A stretch of DNA of 64,000 nt from Nocardioides jejuensis (GTDB lineage Bacteria > Actinomycetota > Actinomycetes > Propionibacteriales > Nocardioidaceae), in the NCBI RefSeq assembly GCF_004337475.1, contig NZ_SJZJ01000002.1:62001-126000 (forward strand). The letters run 5' to 3'. The stretch's first letter is position 1, and the number at the start of each line of letters is the position of its first letter. A model generated the notes under the pieces. That model saw only the letters and a program-made list of their open reading frames with translations, did no database searches and was not told the DNA's origin. Shown here piece after piece: positions 27,731-34,929 of this stretch. The translations under genes were made by a program, and so were the position numbers.

Positions 27731-28807
27731 ATGCGTTCAGCCAAGGACTTCTTCTCCCCGCTCGCCGTCGGCGCTCCGGCACCGGTCCGCGAGATCCCGG
27801 CCAAGCCGAGCCGTGCGATCCACTTCTTCGACCCGGGCAACCCCAAGATGGCCGCCAAGGTCCCGGACATGGTCGGCACCGTCGACGTCCTCCTCGGCAA
27901 CCTCGAGGACGCCGTCAAGGCCGAGAACAAGGAGATCGCCCGCGAGGGCCTCGTGAAGATCGGCCAGGAGGTCGACTTCGGTCCGACCCAGTTCTGGACC
28001 CGCATCAACTCGCTCGACTCCCCGTGGGTGCTCGACGACCTGACCACGCTCGTCCCCGCCATCGGCGAGAAGCTCGACGTGATCATGGTTCCCAAGGTGC
28101 AGGGCGCCGAGGACATCCACTACATGGACCGGATCCTCGCCCAGCTCGAGGCGAAGGCCGGGATCACCAAGCCGATCCTCATCCACGCGATCCTCGAGAC
28201 CGCTCGGGGCGTCGCCAACATCGAGGAGATCTGCGCCGCGTCGCCGCGCATGCAGGGCCTCTCCCTCGGCCCGGCCGACCTCGCCGCCGACCGCCGCATG
28301 AAGACCACCCGCGTCGGTGGCGGCCACCCGGGCTACCTGGTCCGTGCCGACGCCCCGCGCAACGAGGCCGGCGAGCTGCAGTACGACGCCGCCCGCACGA
28401 CGTACCAGCAGGACCTGTGGCACTACACGATCGCCCGCATGGTCGACGCGTGTGCGATGCACGGCCTGTTCCCGTACTACGGCCCGTTCGGCGACATCAA
28501 GGACACCGTCGCCTGCGAGGACCAGTTCCGCAACGCGTTCCTGCTCGGCTGCGTCGGCGCCTGGTCGCTGCACCCGGTCCAGATCAAGATCGCCAACAAG
28601 GTCTTCTCGCCGTCTGTCGAGGACATCAAGCACGCGCGCCGCGTGATCGCCGCCATGGGCGACGGCACGGGCGCCGTTATGCTCGACGGCAAGATGGAGG
28701 ACGACGCCTCCGTGAAGCAGTGCAAGGTCATGGTCGAGCTCGCCGAGCGTCTCGCCGCGACCGACCCCGACCTGAAGGCCATGTACGACGCGATCGAGGT
28801 GGACTGA
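27731..28807 (+). CDS. HpcH/HpaI aldolase / malyl-CoA lyase-like protein
   Basis: A 358-residue TIM-barrel lyase of the HpcH/HpaI-citrate lyase beta family. SKDFF-type start ([15 protein letters not shown]), then [33 protein letters not shown] (the acidic LEDA-type Mg site), [49 protein letters not shown] and [14 protein letters not shown]. These positions match enzymes cleaving or forming malyl-CoA or methylmalyl-CoA. The exact substrate cannot be told. It is followed 4 bp later by a second, distantly related lyase, so the two probably work in one pathway. Confidence 0.85.
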   Translation: MRSAKDFFSPLAVGAPAPVREIPAKPSRAIHFFDPGNPKMAAKVPDMVGTVDVLLGNLEDAVKAENKEIAREGLVKIGQEVDFGPTQFWTRINSLDSPWVLDDLTTLVPAIGEKLDVIMVPKVQGAEDIHYMDRILAQLEAKAGITKPILIHAILETARGVANIEEICAASPRMQGLSLGPADLAADRRMKTTRVGGGHPGYLVRADAPRNEAGELQYDAARTTYQQDLWHYTIARMVDACAMHGLFPYYGPFGDIKDTVACEDQFRNAFLLGCVGAWSLHPVQIKIANKVFSPSVEDIKHARRVIAAMGDGTGAVMLDGKMEDDASVKQCKVMVELAERLAATDPDLKAMYDAIEVD

Positions 28808-28811
28808 ATCC

Positions 28812-29684
28812 ATGACTGAGCAGGCTTTCCGCCCCCGCCGTACGGTCCTCTACATGCCGTCGTCCAACGAGCGCGCGCTGGAGAAGGCGAAGACGCTGGC
28901 CGTCGACGCCCTCATCCTCGACCTCGAGGACGCCGTCGCCCCCGACGCCAAGCCGCAGGCGCGCCTCAACGCCGCAGCTGCGGTGAAGTCGGGCGAGTAC
29001 GGCGCCAAGGAGCTCACGATCCGCATCAACGGTGCGGACACCGAGTGGCACGCCGAGGACCTGGCGGCCGCCGCTGCCGCCGGGCCGGACGCGATCGTCG
29101 TTCCGAAGGTCAACTCCGCCGAGCAGGTGCGCGAGCTCATCGCCTCCTTCGAGGCTGCCGGCGTCCCGGAGCACACCAAGCTCTGGGCGATGATCGAGTC
29201 GCCGCAGGCGATCCTCGACGCCCGCGAGATCCTCGGTGCCTCCGACCGCCTCACGGTCGCCGTCCTCGGCACCAACGACCTGGTCAAGGAGCTCTTCGTC
29301 GACCACGTCCCCGGTCGCACGAACCTGGTCACCTCGCTGCAGCACGCCGTCCTCGCGGCGCGCGCCACCGGCAAGGTCATCCTCGACGGCGTCTACAACG
29401 AGGTGAAGAACGAGGAGGGCTTCCTCGCGGAGGTCGAGCAGGGCCGTCAGTTCGGCTTCGACGGCAAGACGATCATCCACCCGGGCCAGATCGCGCCGGC
29501 CAACGAGGGCTTCGCCCCGTCCGAGGCCGCGGTCGAGAACGCCAAGGGCCTGATCGAGGCGTTCGAGTCCTCCGACGGTGGCGTCGTGACCTACAACGGC
29601 AAGATGGTGGAGAACCTCCACGTCGAGTCCGCCAAGCGCACGCTCTCCATCGCTGCTGCGATCGAGGCACTCGCCGCCAACTGA
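28812..29684 (+). CDS. CoA-ester lyase, CitE-like (malyl-CoA lyase/thioesterase group)
   Basis: A 290-residue CitE-like enzyme. RRTVLYMPSSNERALEKAK (CoA/phosphate-binding start), ALILDLEDAVAPDAKPQAR (Mg-binding acidic motif), TIRINGADTEWHAEDL, IVVPKVNSAEQVREL, LWAMIESPQAILDAREIL and DGKTIIHPGQIAPANE are all family landmarks. Relatives cleave citramalyl-CoA, malyl-CoA or hydrolyse malyl-CoA. It pairs with the larger lyase upstream. It is terminated by, or read into, the triple palindrome after the stop. Confidence 0.88.
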   Translation: MTEQAFRPRRTVLYMPSSNERALEKAKTLAVDALILDLEDAVAPDAKPQARLNAAAAVKSGEYGAKELTIRINGADTEWHAEDLAAAAAAGPDAIVVPKVNSAEQVRELIASFEAAGVPEHTKLWAMIESPQAILDAREILGASDRLTVAVLGTNDLVKELFVDHVPGRTNLVTSLQHAVLAARATGKVILDGVYNEVKNEEGFLAEVEQGRQFGFDGKTIIHPGQIAPANEGFAPSEAAVENAKGLIEAFESSDGGVVTYNGKMVENLHVESAKRTLSIAAAIEALAAN

Positions 29685-29693
29685 TCCATCCGC

Positions 29694-29750
29694 GAAACCC
29701 GGGTTTTGGTCCGCCGAAACCCGGGTTTTGGCGTCTTCAGACCCGGGTTC
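29694..29750. repeat. three phased palindromes between convergent genes
   Basis: Palindromes of the form (A)ACCCGGGTT(T) are centred at 29700.5, 29722.5 and 29744.5, exactly 22 bp apart. Copies 1 and 2 share GAAACCCGGGTTTTGG; copy 3 is GACCCGGGTTCTGG. Any two copies can pair as a hairpin, so the element could terminate transcription from both sides. Confidence 0.75.
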
Positions 29751-29753
29751 TGG

Positions 29754-30206
29754 TCAGGAGAGGCGGCCGGTCAGCTTCCACTGACGGCGGGCATCGAGCC
29801 GGTGCGGCTCCGCCCGGGGGTACGGCGCGGCCTCGTCGTCCCAGGCCTCGATCTCGCCGACCGGCTCGGCCTGGAGCGCGCCACGCACCGCCGGAGTGAG
29901 CGCCTGGACCAGGTCCTCGAGATCCATCGACGCGAGCGGCTCGAGCTTCATCTGGTAGCGCATCATCGCCGCGGCGGAGAGCGTGCCGAGCGCGAGCTGG
30001 AGGCGCACGGTCGAGACGTGCAGGCCCGCGGGTCCCGCGAGCGGCACGAAGACGAGCCGGTTGAGCCGGCGGAAGACCTTCTGGCTGCGGCCCTCGCCCT
30101 CCATCGCCGAACGGATCGTCGCGATGACCGCCGCCTGGGTGCGCTGGTTCTCGCAGAAGCCGAAGAAGCGACGGGTCACCTTCTCGGCGAAGTCGTCCAT
30201 CGTCAC
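29754..30206 (-). CDS. TetR-type C-terminal ligand domain protein without DNA-binding domain
   Basis: A 150-residue helical protein. Residues 5-105 follow the C-terminal half of TetR-family regulators: RRFFGFCENQRTQAAV, a mid helix VFVPLAGPAGLHVSTVRLQL, then MMRYQMKLEPLASMDLEDLV, the usual LA-RY-L-x-EPLAS-x-x-x-x-L segment. The 45-residue helix-turn-helix that should precede it is absent. The GTG at 30206 overlaps the stop of the flavin reductase gene by 4 nt, so the start is natural rather than created by breakage. The tail (AWDDEAAPYPRAEPHRL) is polar. It may be a ligand-binding or dimer-poisoning partner; this is inference. Confidence 0.6.
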   Translation of the reverse strand: MTMDDFAEKVTRRFFGFCENQRTQAAVIATIRSAMEGEGRSQKVFRRLNRLVFVPLAGPAGLHVSTVRLQLALGTLSAAAMMRYQMKLEPLASMDLEDLVQALTPAVRGALQAEPVGEIEAWDDEAAPYPRAEPHRLDARRQWKLTGRLS

Positions 30207-30733
30207 CGGAAGGCTCCACGGTGATACAGCAGCGGCTCCGCGTCGGAGAGCTTCGACAGCGCACGCACCTGACCGATCACGATGTCGTGGTCGCCCGCGC
30301 TGTGGACGGCCGCGATGGTGCAGTCGACGTACGCCAGCACGCCCTCGAGGATCGGCGCACCGCTCCCGGCCGGGCGCCAGGCGAGACCGGCGAACTTGTC
30401 CGCACCCTTCGACGCGAAGACTCCCGCCAGATCGGCCTGGTCGGCAGCAAGCACGTTGACGCAGAAGTGCCCGGCCTCACGCATCAACGGCCACGACCGC
30501 GACGTACGGGCGGGGATGAAGCTCACCAGCGGCGGGTCCAGCGAGACGCTGGAGAACGTCTGGCACGTCATGCCCACCGGCCGACCCTCGACGTACGCCG
30601 TCACCACGACGACGCCCGTCGCGAACTCGCCGACGACCTCGCGGAAGTAACGCGCCCGGACCCGCGCCGCAGCGGAGTCGTCGATGTCGACGGGTTCGCC
30701 CGGGCGCAGCTCGAAGTCGGAGGTGCCGGGCAT
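30203..30733 (-). CDS. flavin reductase family protein (HsaB-like)
   Basis: A 176-residue flavin reductase-like (split-barrel) protein supplying reduced flavin to a monooxygenase. Motifs: FATGVVVVTAYVEGRPVGMT, CQTFSSVSLDPPLVSFIP (flavin pocket), HFCVNVLAADQADLAGVF, and the C-terminal GDHDIVIGQVRAL. It resembles HsaB/HpaC-type reductases of aromatic or steroid ring hydroxylases. No oxygenase partner is in the window. A palindrome GGGAGA-AG-TCTCCC (30734-30747) abuts the ATG and may be an operator or mask the start. Coupled (GTGA) to the TetR-domain gene. Confidence 0.87.
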   Translation of the reverse strand: MPGTSDFELRPGEPVDIDDSAAARVRARYFREVVGEFATGVVVVTAYVEGRPVGMTCQTFSSVSLDPPLVSFIPARTSRSWPLMREAGHFCVNVLAADQADLAGVFASKGADKFAGLAWRPAGSGAPILEGVLAYVDCTIAAVHSAGDHDIVIGQVRALSKLSDAEPLLYHRGAFR

Positions 30734-30754
30734 GGGAGAAGTCTCCCAGACCGC

Positions 30755-30760
30755 TACGGT
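30755..30760 (+). promoter_or_regulatory. -10 box of the methyltransferase gene (leaderless)
   Basis: TACGGT lies 6 nt before GTG 30767. Confidence 0.55.
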
Positions 30761-30766
30761 GACCCG

Positions 30767-31426
30767 GTGACCGAGACCCCCTCCGCTGCCCAGTCGACCC
30801 TGTCCGACGAGCTGCGTGACCTGATCCGTGGCACCAAGGGCTTCATGCCCGAGGACGAGGGGATGCTGCTGCACCGCTGGGCGCTGGCCCAGCTGCCGAC
30901 CGGGCCGGCGCTCGAGGTCGGCAGCTACTGCGGCAAGTCCGCGGTCTACCTCGGCGCGGCGGCGAAGGCGGTCGGCGACGGCGTCGTCTTCGCACTCGAC
31001 CACCACCACGGCTCGGAGGAGAACCAGGCCGGCTGGGAGCACCACGACACCGACGTCGTCGATGCCGAGACCGGCCGCATGGACACCCTGCCCTTCTTCC
31101 GTCGCACCATCGAGCGCGCCGGCCTCGAGGACCACGTCGTCGCGCTGGTCGGCCAGTCCGGCCCGGTCGGCCGCGTCTGGCGTACGCCGCTCGCGCTGTT
31201 GTTCATCGACGGCGGCCACGGTGTCGAGCCCGCGCGCACGGACTTCGAGACGTGGGTGCCGCAGGTCGCCGTCGGTGGCGTCCTGGTCATCCACGATGTC
31301 TTCCCCGACCCCGCGGACGGCGGCCGGCCGCCGTACGAGGAGATCTACCTGCCGACGCTGGCGCGCGGTGACTTCGAGGAGATCGAGGCGCTCGGATCCA
31401 TGCGGGTGCTGCGCCGCACGCACTGA
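30767..31426 (+). CDS. class I SAM-dependent methyltransferase
   Basis: A 219-residue methyltransferase-fold protein. Motif I is ALEVGSYCGKSAVYLGAA (E-x-G-x-x-x-G). FALDHHHGSEENQAG gives the acidic residue after strand 2, and LLFIDGGHGVEPARTDFE matches the Methyltransf_24 class (D-G-x-H). VGGVLVIHDVFPDPADGG follows. Proteins of this class act on small molecules, phenols or sugars; the substrate is unknown. Leaderless GTG start. Monocistronic. Confidence 0.85.
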   Translation: MTETPSAAQSTLSDELRDLIRGTKGFMPEDEGMLLHRWALAQLPTGPALEVGSYCGKSAVYLGAAAKAVGDGVVFALDHHHGSEENQAGWEHHDTDVVDAETGRMDTLPFFRRTIERAGLEDHVVALVGQSGPVGRVWRTPLALLFIDGGHGVEPARTDFETWVPQVAVGGVLVIHDVFPDPADGGRPPYEEIYLPTLARGDFEEIEALGSMRVLRRTH

Positions 31427-31477
31427 CCGCATGCCGGCCGATCAGCCTGATCGATCGGGCTGAATTCCCGGGCAGAC

Positions 31478-31495
31478 GGGTCATTTGTGTGACCC
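31478..31495. promoter_or_regulatory. inverted repeat upstream of the secreted-protein operon
   Basis: GGGTCA-N6-TGACCC (31478-31483, 31490-31495) is a perfect 6-bp dyad. Its centre is about 48 bp before the predicted transcription start at 31535, an activator- or repressor-like position. Confidence 0.5.
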
Positions 31496-31521
31496 ATGTC
31501 GCCAAAATGGCAGAAGTCACC

Positions 31522-31527
31522 TAGCGT
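31522..31527 (+). promoter_or_regulatory. -10 box of the secreted-protein pair (leaderless)
   Basis: TAGCGT lies 7 nt before GTG 31535, favouring that start over the ATG at 31496. Confidence 0.55.
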
Positions 31528-31534
31528 GTCTTCC

Positions 31535-32263
31535 GTGATTCGTGGGAACAAGCGTGTACAAGGTGCGCGCGCAGCGCGGGCGTCGGTCGTGGCGACCCTG
31601 CTCCTCGCTGCACCCGTGGTGCTGTCGGGCAGCGCCACCGGATCGACCGCCAGCGGCGGCACGCTCGCCGTGAGCCGCACCTCGGGCATTCCCGGTGAGG
31701 CACTCACGGTCAAGGTCACCGCACTCCCCGGCCCGGCAGCCCGTTCGGTCCGCCTCGACCGCTGCGTGGGCTACAGCGGCTCGACCTGCAGCTACTGGGT
31801 CGCCGTCATGAGCGCCACGACGAGCAACCACGCCTACACGTTCTCCACGCGCGTCCACGCCATGGAGCAGAACCGCTACCGCGTCTACGCCGCCGCCACC
31901 TCGACCGACGGCGCCCGCCTCACGCCGAGCCTGCGCGTCGACGGCCTCCAGCAGGACGCCAGCATCGCGCTGCCGAAGACTGCCACCGTCGGCTCCACGG
32001 TCACGGTGACCCTCGGATCGGGCACCGGCCCGATCCGGGCCGGACGCGAGATGTCGCTGCAGCGCCGCAACGCCGACGGCACCTGGACCTGGGTGGCCGG
32101 CCCCTTCGCGCTCGACAGCACCGGAAAGGCGACGGCGTCGCTCACGCTCGACTCGGCCGGCACCCGGACCTACCGGGCCGTCGCCCGCGACTGGGCCCCC
32201 GCGGGCACCAACACCCTGGTCGGCTGGTTCCCGTCCTTCCCGGCGACGGTGGTCGTCTCGTGA
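31535..32263 (+). CDS. secreted protein with two Ig-like domains
   Basis: A 242-residue exported protein. The signal peptide runs to about residue 35-40 (ASVVATLLLAAPVVLSGSA). Two beta-sandwich repeats follow, the first starting SRTSGIPGEALTVKVTAL and the second ASIALPKTATVGSTVTVTLG; each has the alternating hydrophobic strands of an Ig-like fold. A cysteine pair in the first (RCVGYSGSTCSYWV) may be a disulfide. Its stop overlaps the GTG of the next secreted protein as GTGA, so the two are made together. In related genomes similar Ig-like modules are fused to the family-16-type domain; here they are separate. Function unknown. Confidence 0.65.
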   Translation: MIRGNKRVQGARAARASVVATLLLAAPVVLSGSATGSTASGGTLAVSRTSGIPGEALTVKVTALPGPAARSVRLDRCVGYSGSTCSYWVAVMSATTSNHAYTFSTRVHAMEQNRYRVYAAATSTDGARLTPSLRVDGLQQDASIALPKTATVGSTVTVTLGSGTGPIRAGREMSLQRRNADGTWTWVAGPFALDSTGKATASLTLDSAGTRTYRAVARDWAPAGTNTLVGWFPSFPATVVVS

Positions 32264-33087
32264 CCCGCCGCTTCCGCGCGGGCATCGCGACCGCAGCGGC
32301 CGCCCTCGTCGCCGCGGGCCTGAGCCCCTTCATCTCCCCGCTCGGCGGAGCGAACGCCGCGACGACCGCCAGCTCGACGTACGGCTGGGGCGGCGCCACC
32401 GAGGTCTGGGACTGGGAGCGCGGCGAGTCGACCGTCGGCTGGCGCGACTTCGTCGACGGCACCGGTCGCGTCGGGATCTACTACGGACAGCTCGGACTCG
32501 ACAGCGGCCCCGCGTCGTACAACGCGACGGCGACGGGTGACGTCGTCACCTGGCTCGACGGCAACGCCCACAGCCGCGGTCGCTGGGAGTTCCGGATGAA
32601 GTCGAAGCAGTGGGCGACCGCGACGGCGTACCAGGTGCGGCTCGAGCTGGTCCCCGCCGGCACCCTGCCGTCGAGCTGCGGCACGACCGCGGTGACCCTG
32701 GCCAGCTGGAATGGCTACACGAGCAGCACAGCGACCCAGCTCGGCGTACGCAACGGCGCCTCGACCTGGACCCGCACTCCCCTGGCCCTGAGCCAGGCAA
32801 ACGTGTTCCACACCTATGCGGTCGAGATCAAGGACACCGCGATGACGTGGTTCGTCGACGGCAAGGCCGTCGGCAGCCTGACGTCCGCCCAGGCTCCCGG
32901 CGCGTTCACGACCACGCCGCTCGTCCCGCGGCTCGTGCTCGACGGCACCGCCGGGAAGGCGATGACGCACACGCGCGCCACCACGGACTGGGACCGCTAC
33001 TTCAGCCTGGCGAAGGCCGGCTCGACGATCCCGTCGACGACGCCCGCGCTCACCCCAGCGACCACACCGGTCACCGGGATGTGCTGA
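32260..33087 (+). CDS. secreted glycoside hydrolase family 16-like domain, probably non-catalytic
   Basis: A 275-residue exported protein with a Tat-like basic start (MTRRFRAG) and a signal peptide to about residue 33. The rest is a concanavalin-like beta-sandwich of the GH16 type: GRWEFRMKSKQ, then ANVFHTYAVEIKDTAMTWFV and DGKAVGSL are typical GH16 landmarks. The catalytic E-x-D-x-x-E segment expected before the late strands is replaced by VRLELVPAG, so glycan binding rather than cleavage is likely. The C-terminus is Ser/Thr/Pro-rich and ends in a lone cysteine. Its 3' end overlaps the convergent cyclase-like gene by 17 bp. Confidence 0.7.
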   Translation: MTRRFRAGIATAAAALVAAGLSPFISPLGGANAATTASSTYGWGGATEVWDWERGESTVGWRDFVDGTGRVGIYYGQLGLDSGPASYNATATGDVVTWLDGNAHSRGRWEFRMKSKQWATATAYQVRLELVPAGTLPSSCGTTAVTLASWNGYTSSTATQLGVRNGASTWTRTPLALSQANVFHTYAVEIKDTAMTWFVDGKAVGSLTSAQAPGAFTTTPLVPRLVLDGTAGKAMTHTRATTDWDRYFSLAKAGSTIPSTTPALTPATTPVTGMC

Positions 33088-34171
33088 CCTCGCTGCACCC
33101 GCACTCGAGCGCGATCTCCGGGAAGTCCGCGGCGAGCGTCTCGCCGCGCATGATGCCCGAACCCGGCGTGCTGCCACCGAAGCGCTCGCCGAGCGCATCC
33201 ACCGCCAGCAGCACCGCTGCCGCCGTGTACGTCGTGTGCTCGACGGGCCAGTAGACGTTCGGGTTCTCGTTCTCGTAGCCCTCGAGCTCGTAGACCCAGC
33301 CGGTCCAGTAGGAGCCGTCCTCGGCGCGCAGGTGCTGCATGTCCTTGAGCAGGGTGAGGGCGCGCTCGTGGTCGCCGATGGCGTCGAGCGCCATCACCAG
33401 CTCGCAGGTCTCGGCACCGGTCACCCAGGGGTTGGTGTCGACGCAGCGGCAGCCCAGGTCGGGGACGACGAAGTCGCTCCAGCGCGTGGCCAGCAGCTCA
33501 TGCGCCGCTCCACCGCGGACGGCGCCGCCGAGGACCGGGTAGTACCAGTCCATGGAGTACTTCGACTTGTCGGCGAAGCGCTCCGGGTGCTGCCGGATCG
33601 CATGGCCCAGCCGGCCGCCGGCGAGCTCCCACTCGGGCTGCGGCTCGTCGAGGAGCTCGGCGAGCGCGACGCCTGCGCGCAGCGACTGGTAGATCGACGA
33701 GCAGCCGGTCAGCAGGCAGAAGTCGTCCTGCGGCGTCCACTGGATGCCGCCCCAGTCCTGCTGGAGCGAGACCACGAAGTCGAGACCGGCGCGCACGCTC
33801 GGCCAGAGCTCCTGGACGAAGGCACGGTCACGACGGACCAGCCAGTGATGCCACACCCCCACCGCGAGGTACGCCGACATGTTGACCTCGCCGCGGTCGT
33901 CCTCGACCTCGCCGGCGACGATCTTCATCGGCCACGAGCCATCGGCACGCTGCAGGGTCGGCACCCAGCGCAGCGCCTTCTCGGCCGCCTCGACCTGCCC
34001 ACCGACGAGCAGCGCCATGGCCGCCTCGACGTGGTTCCAGATGTCGGTGTGCTCCCCCGTGGTCCACGGGATGCCGCCGTCGGACTCCTGCATGCGCGCG
34101 ATCGATGCGGCCGTCGCGGCCACGTCCTCGGCGGTCAGCACGCCCTCGACGTACGGGATCTGGGGGTGCAT
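33071..34171 (-). CDS. terpene-cyclase/prenyltransferase-like alpha-toroid protein
   Basis: A 366-residue protein of the prenyltransferase/squalene-cyclase (alpha/alpha toroid) type. Repeats: MQESDGGIPW, LQRADGSWPM, SLQQDWGGIQWTP and MQHLRAEDGSYWTGW, each a Gln...Asp-Gly-Gly/Ser-x-Trp unit. There is no DxDD motif of squalene-hopene cyclases, so cyclase activity is not supported. It starts at ATG 34171, overlapping the methyltransferase stop by one base (TGATG). Third gene of the glycosyltransferase-methyltransferase triad. It could act on a polyprenyl or glycolipid substrate; this is inference. Confidence 0.75.
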   Translation of the reverse strand: MHPQIPYVEGVLTAEDVAATAASIARMQESDGGIPWTTGEHTDIWNHVEAAMALLVGGQVEAAEKALRWVPTLQRADGSWPMKIVAGEVEDDRGEVNMSAYLAVGVWHHWLVRRDRAFVQELWPSVRAGLDFVVSLQQDWGGIQWTPQDDFCLLTGCSSIYQSLRAGVALAELLDEPQPEWELAGGRLGHAIRQHPERFADKSKYSMDWYYPVLGGAVRGGAAHELLATRWSDFVVPDLGCRCVDTNPWVTGAETCELVMALDAIGDHERALTLLKDMQHLRAEDGSYWTGWVYELEGYENENPNVYWPVEHTTYTAAAVLLAVDALGERFGGSTPGSGIMRGETLAADFPEIALECGCSEVSTSR

Positions 34172-34929
34172 CAGGCAGCGTCCGGCTTGCGGAAGTAGAG
34201 CACCATCGACTTGCCGATGACCGGGTTGAGCACCTTCTCCGCACCGCGCGTCAGGGTGCTCCAGCCCTTCGTCTTCATGATGTCCCAGACGAGGACCTGG
34301 TGGTACGCCTTCACGAGCGGGTTGTCGTTGTTCTCGACACCGACCGCACACTTCAGCCACCAGTACGGCGCGTGGAGGCCGTGGGCGTAGTCCTTGCCCT
34401 CGAAGATCATCGCGTCGCCGTCGGTGCCGTCGTTCATCCGGCCGCCCTTGGTGACCTTGTCGACGAGCTCGTGGTCGGTGTAGATCCGGATGTGGCCGCC
34501 CTCGGCGTTGTGGTACGCCGACGACAGCTTCCAGTTGATGACCTCGGGGAGCCAGCGGGGCACCGTGATCGCCATCGTGCCGCCCGGACGCAGGACACGG
34601 ATGAGTTCCTTGATCGCGTCGACGTCGCGGTGGATGTGCTCGAGGACCTCGGCACAGACCACGCGGTCGAACTCGCCGTCGGCGAAGGGAAGCGACAGCG
34701 CGTCACCCTCCTTGACGTCCGCCTCCGCCTCGGCCGGCGCCTCGCCGACCTCCTTCATCGCGTGGAACAGGTCGCGGACCTGCGAGAGCTCGTCGGCGTT
34801 CTGGTCGAAGGCAATGACGTTGCCGCCACGGCGGTAGATCTCGAACGAGTGGCGACCGGCGCCGGCCCCCATGTCGAGGACCCGGTCGCCAGCCTTGAGG
34901 CCCAGGCGGTCGAAGTCGACGGTCAGCAT
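34171..34929 (-). CDS. class I SAM-dependent methyltransferase (Methyltransf_11 type)
   Basis: A 252-residue methyltransferase. Motif I RVLDMGAGAGRHSFEIYRRG, then VIAFDQNADELSQV (acidic strand 2), GDALSLPFADGEFDRVVCAE and VLEHIHRDVDAIKELIRVLR. A long C-terminal part (WWLKCAVGVENNDNPLVKAY) likely forms the substrate pocket. TGATG overlaps join it to the glycosyltransferase upstream and the toroid protein downstream, so all three are translationally coupled. Substrate unknown, perhaps the product of the glycosyltransferase. Confidence 0.88.
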   Translation of the reverse strand: MLTVDFDRLGLKAGDRVLDMGAGAGRHSFEIYRRGGNVIAFDQNADELSQVRDLFHAMKEVGEAPAEAEADVKEGDALSLPFADGEFDRVVCAEVLEHIHRDVDAIKELIRVLRPGGTMAITVPRWLPEVINWKLSSAYHNAEGGHIRIYTDHELVDKVTKGGRMNDGTDGDAMIFEGKDYAHGLHAPYWWLKCAVGVENNDNPLVKAYHQVLVWDIMKTKGWSTLTRGAEKVLNPVIGKSMVLYFRKPDAA

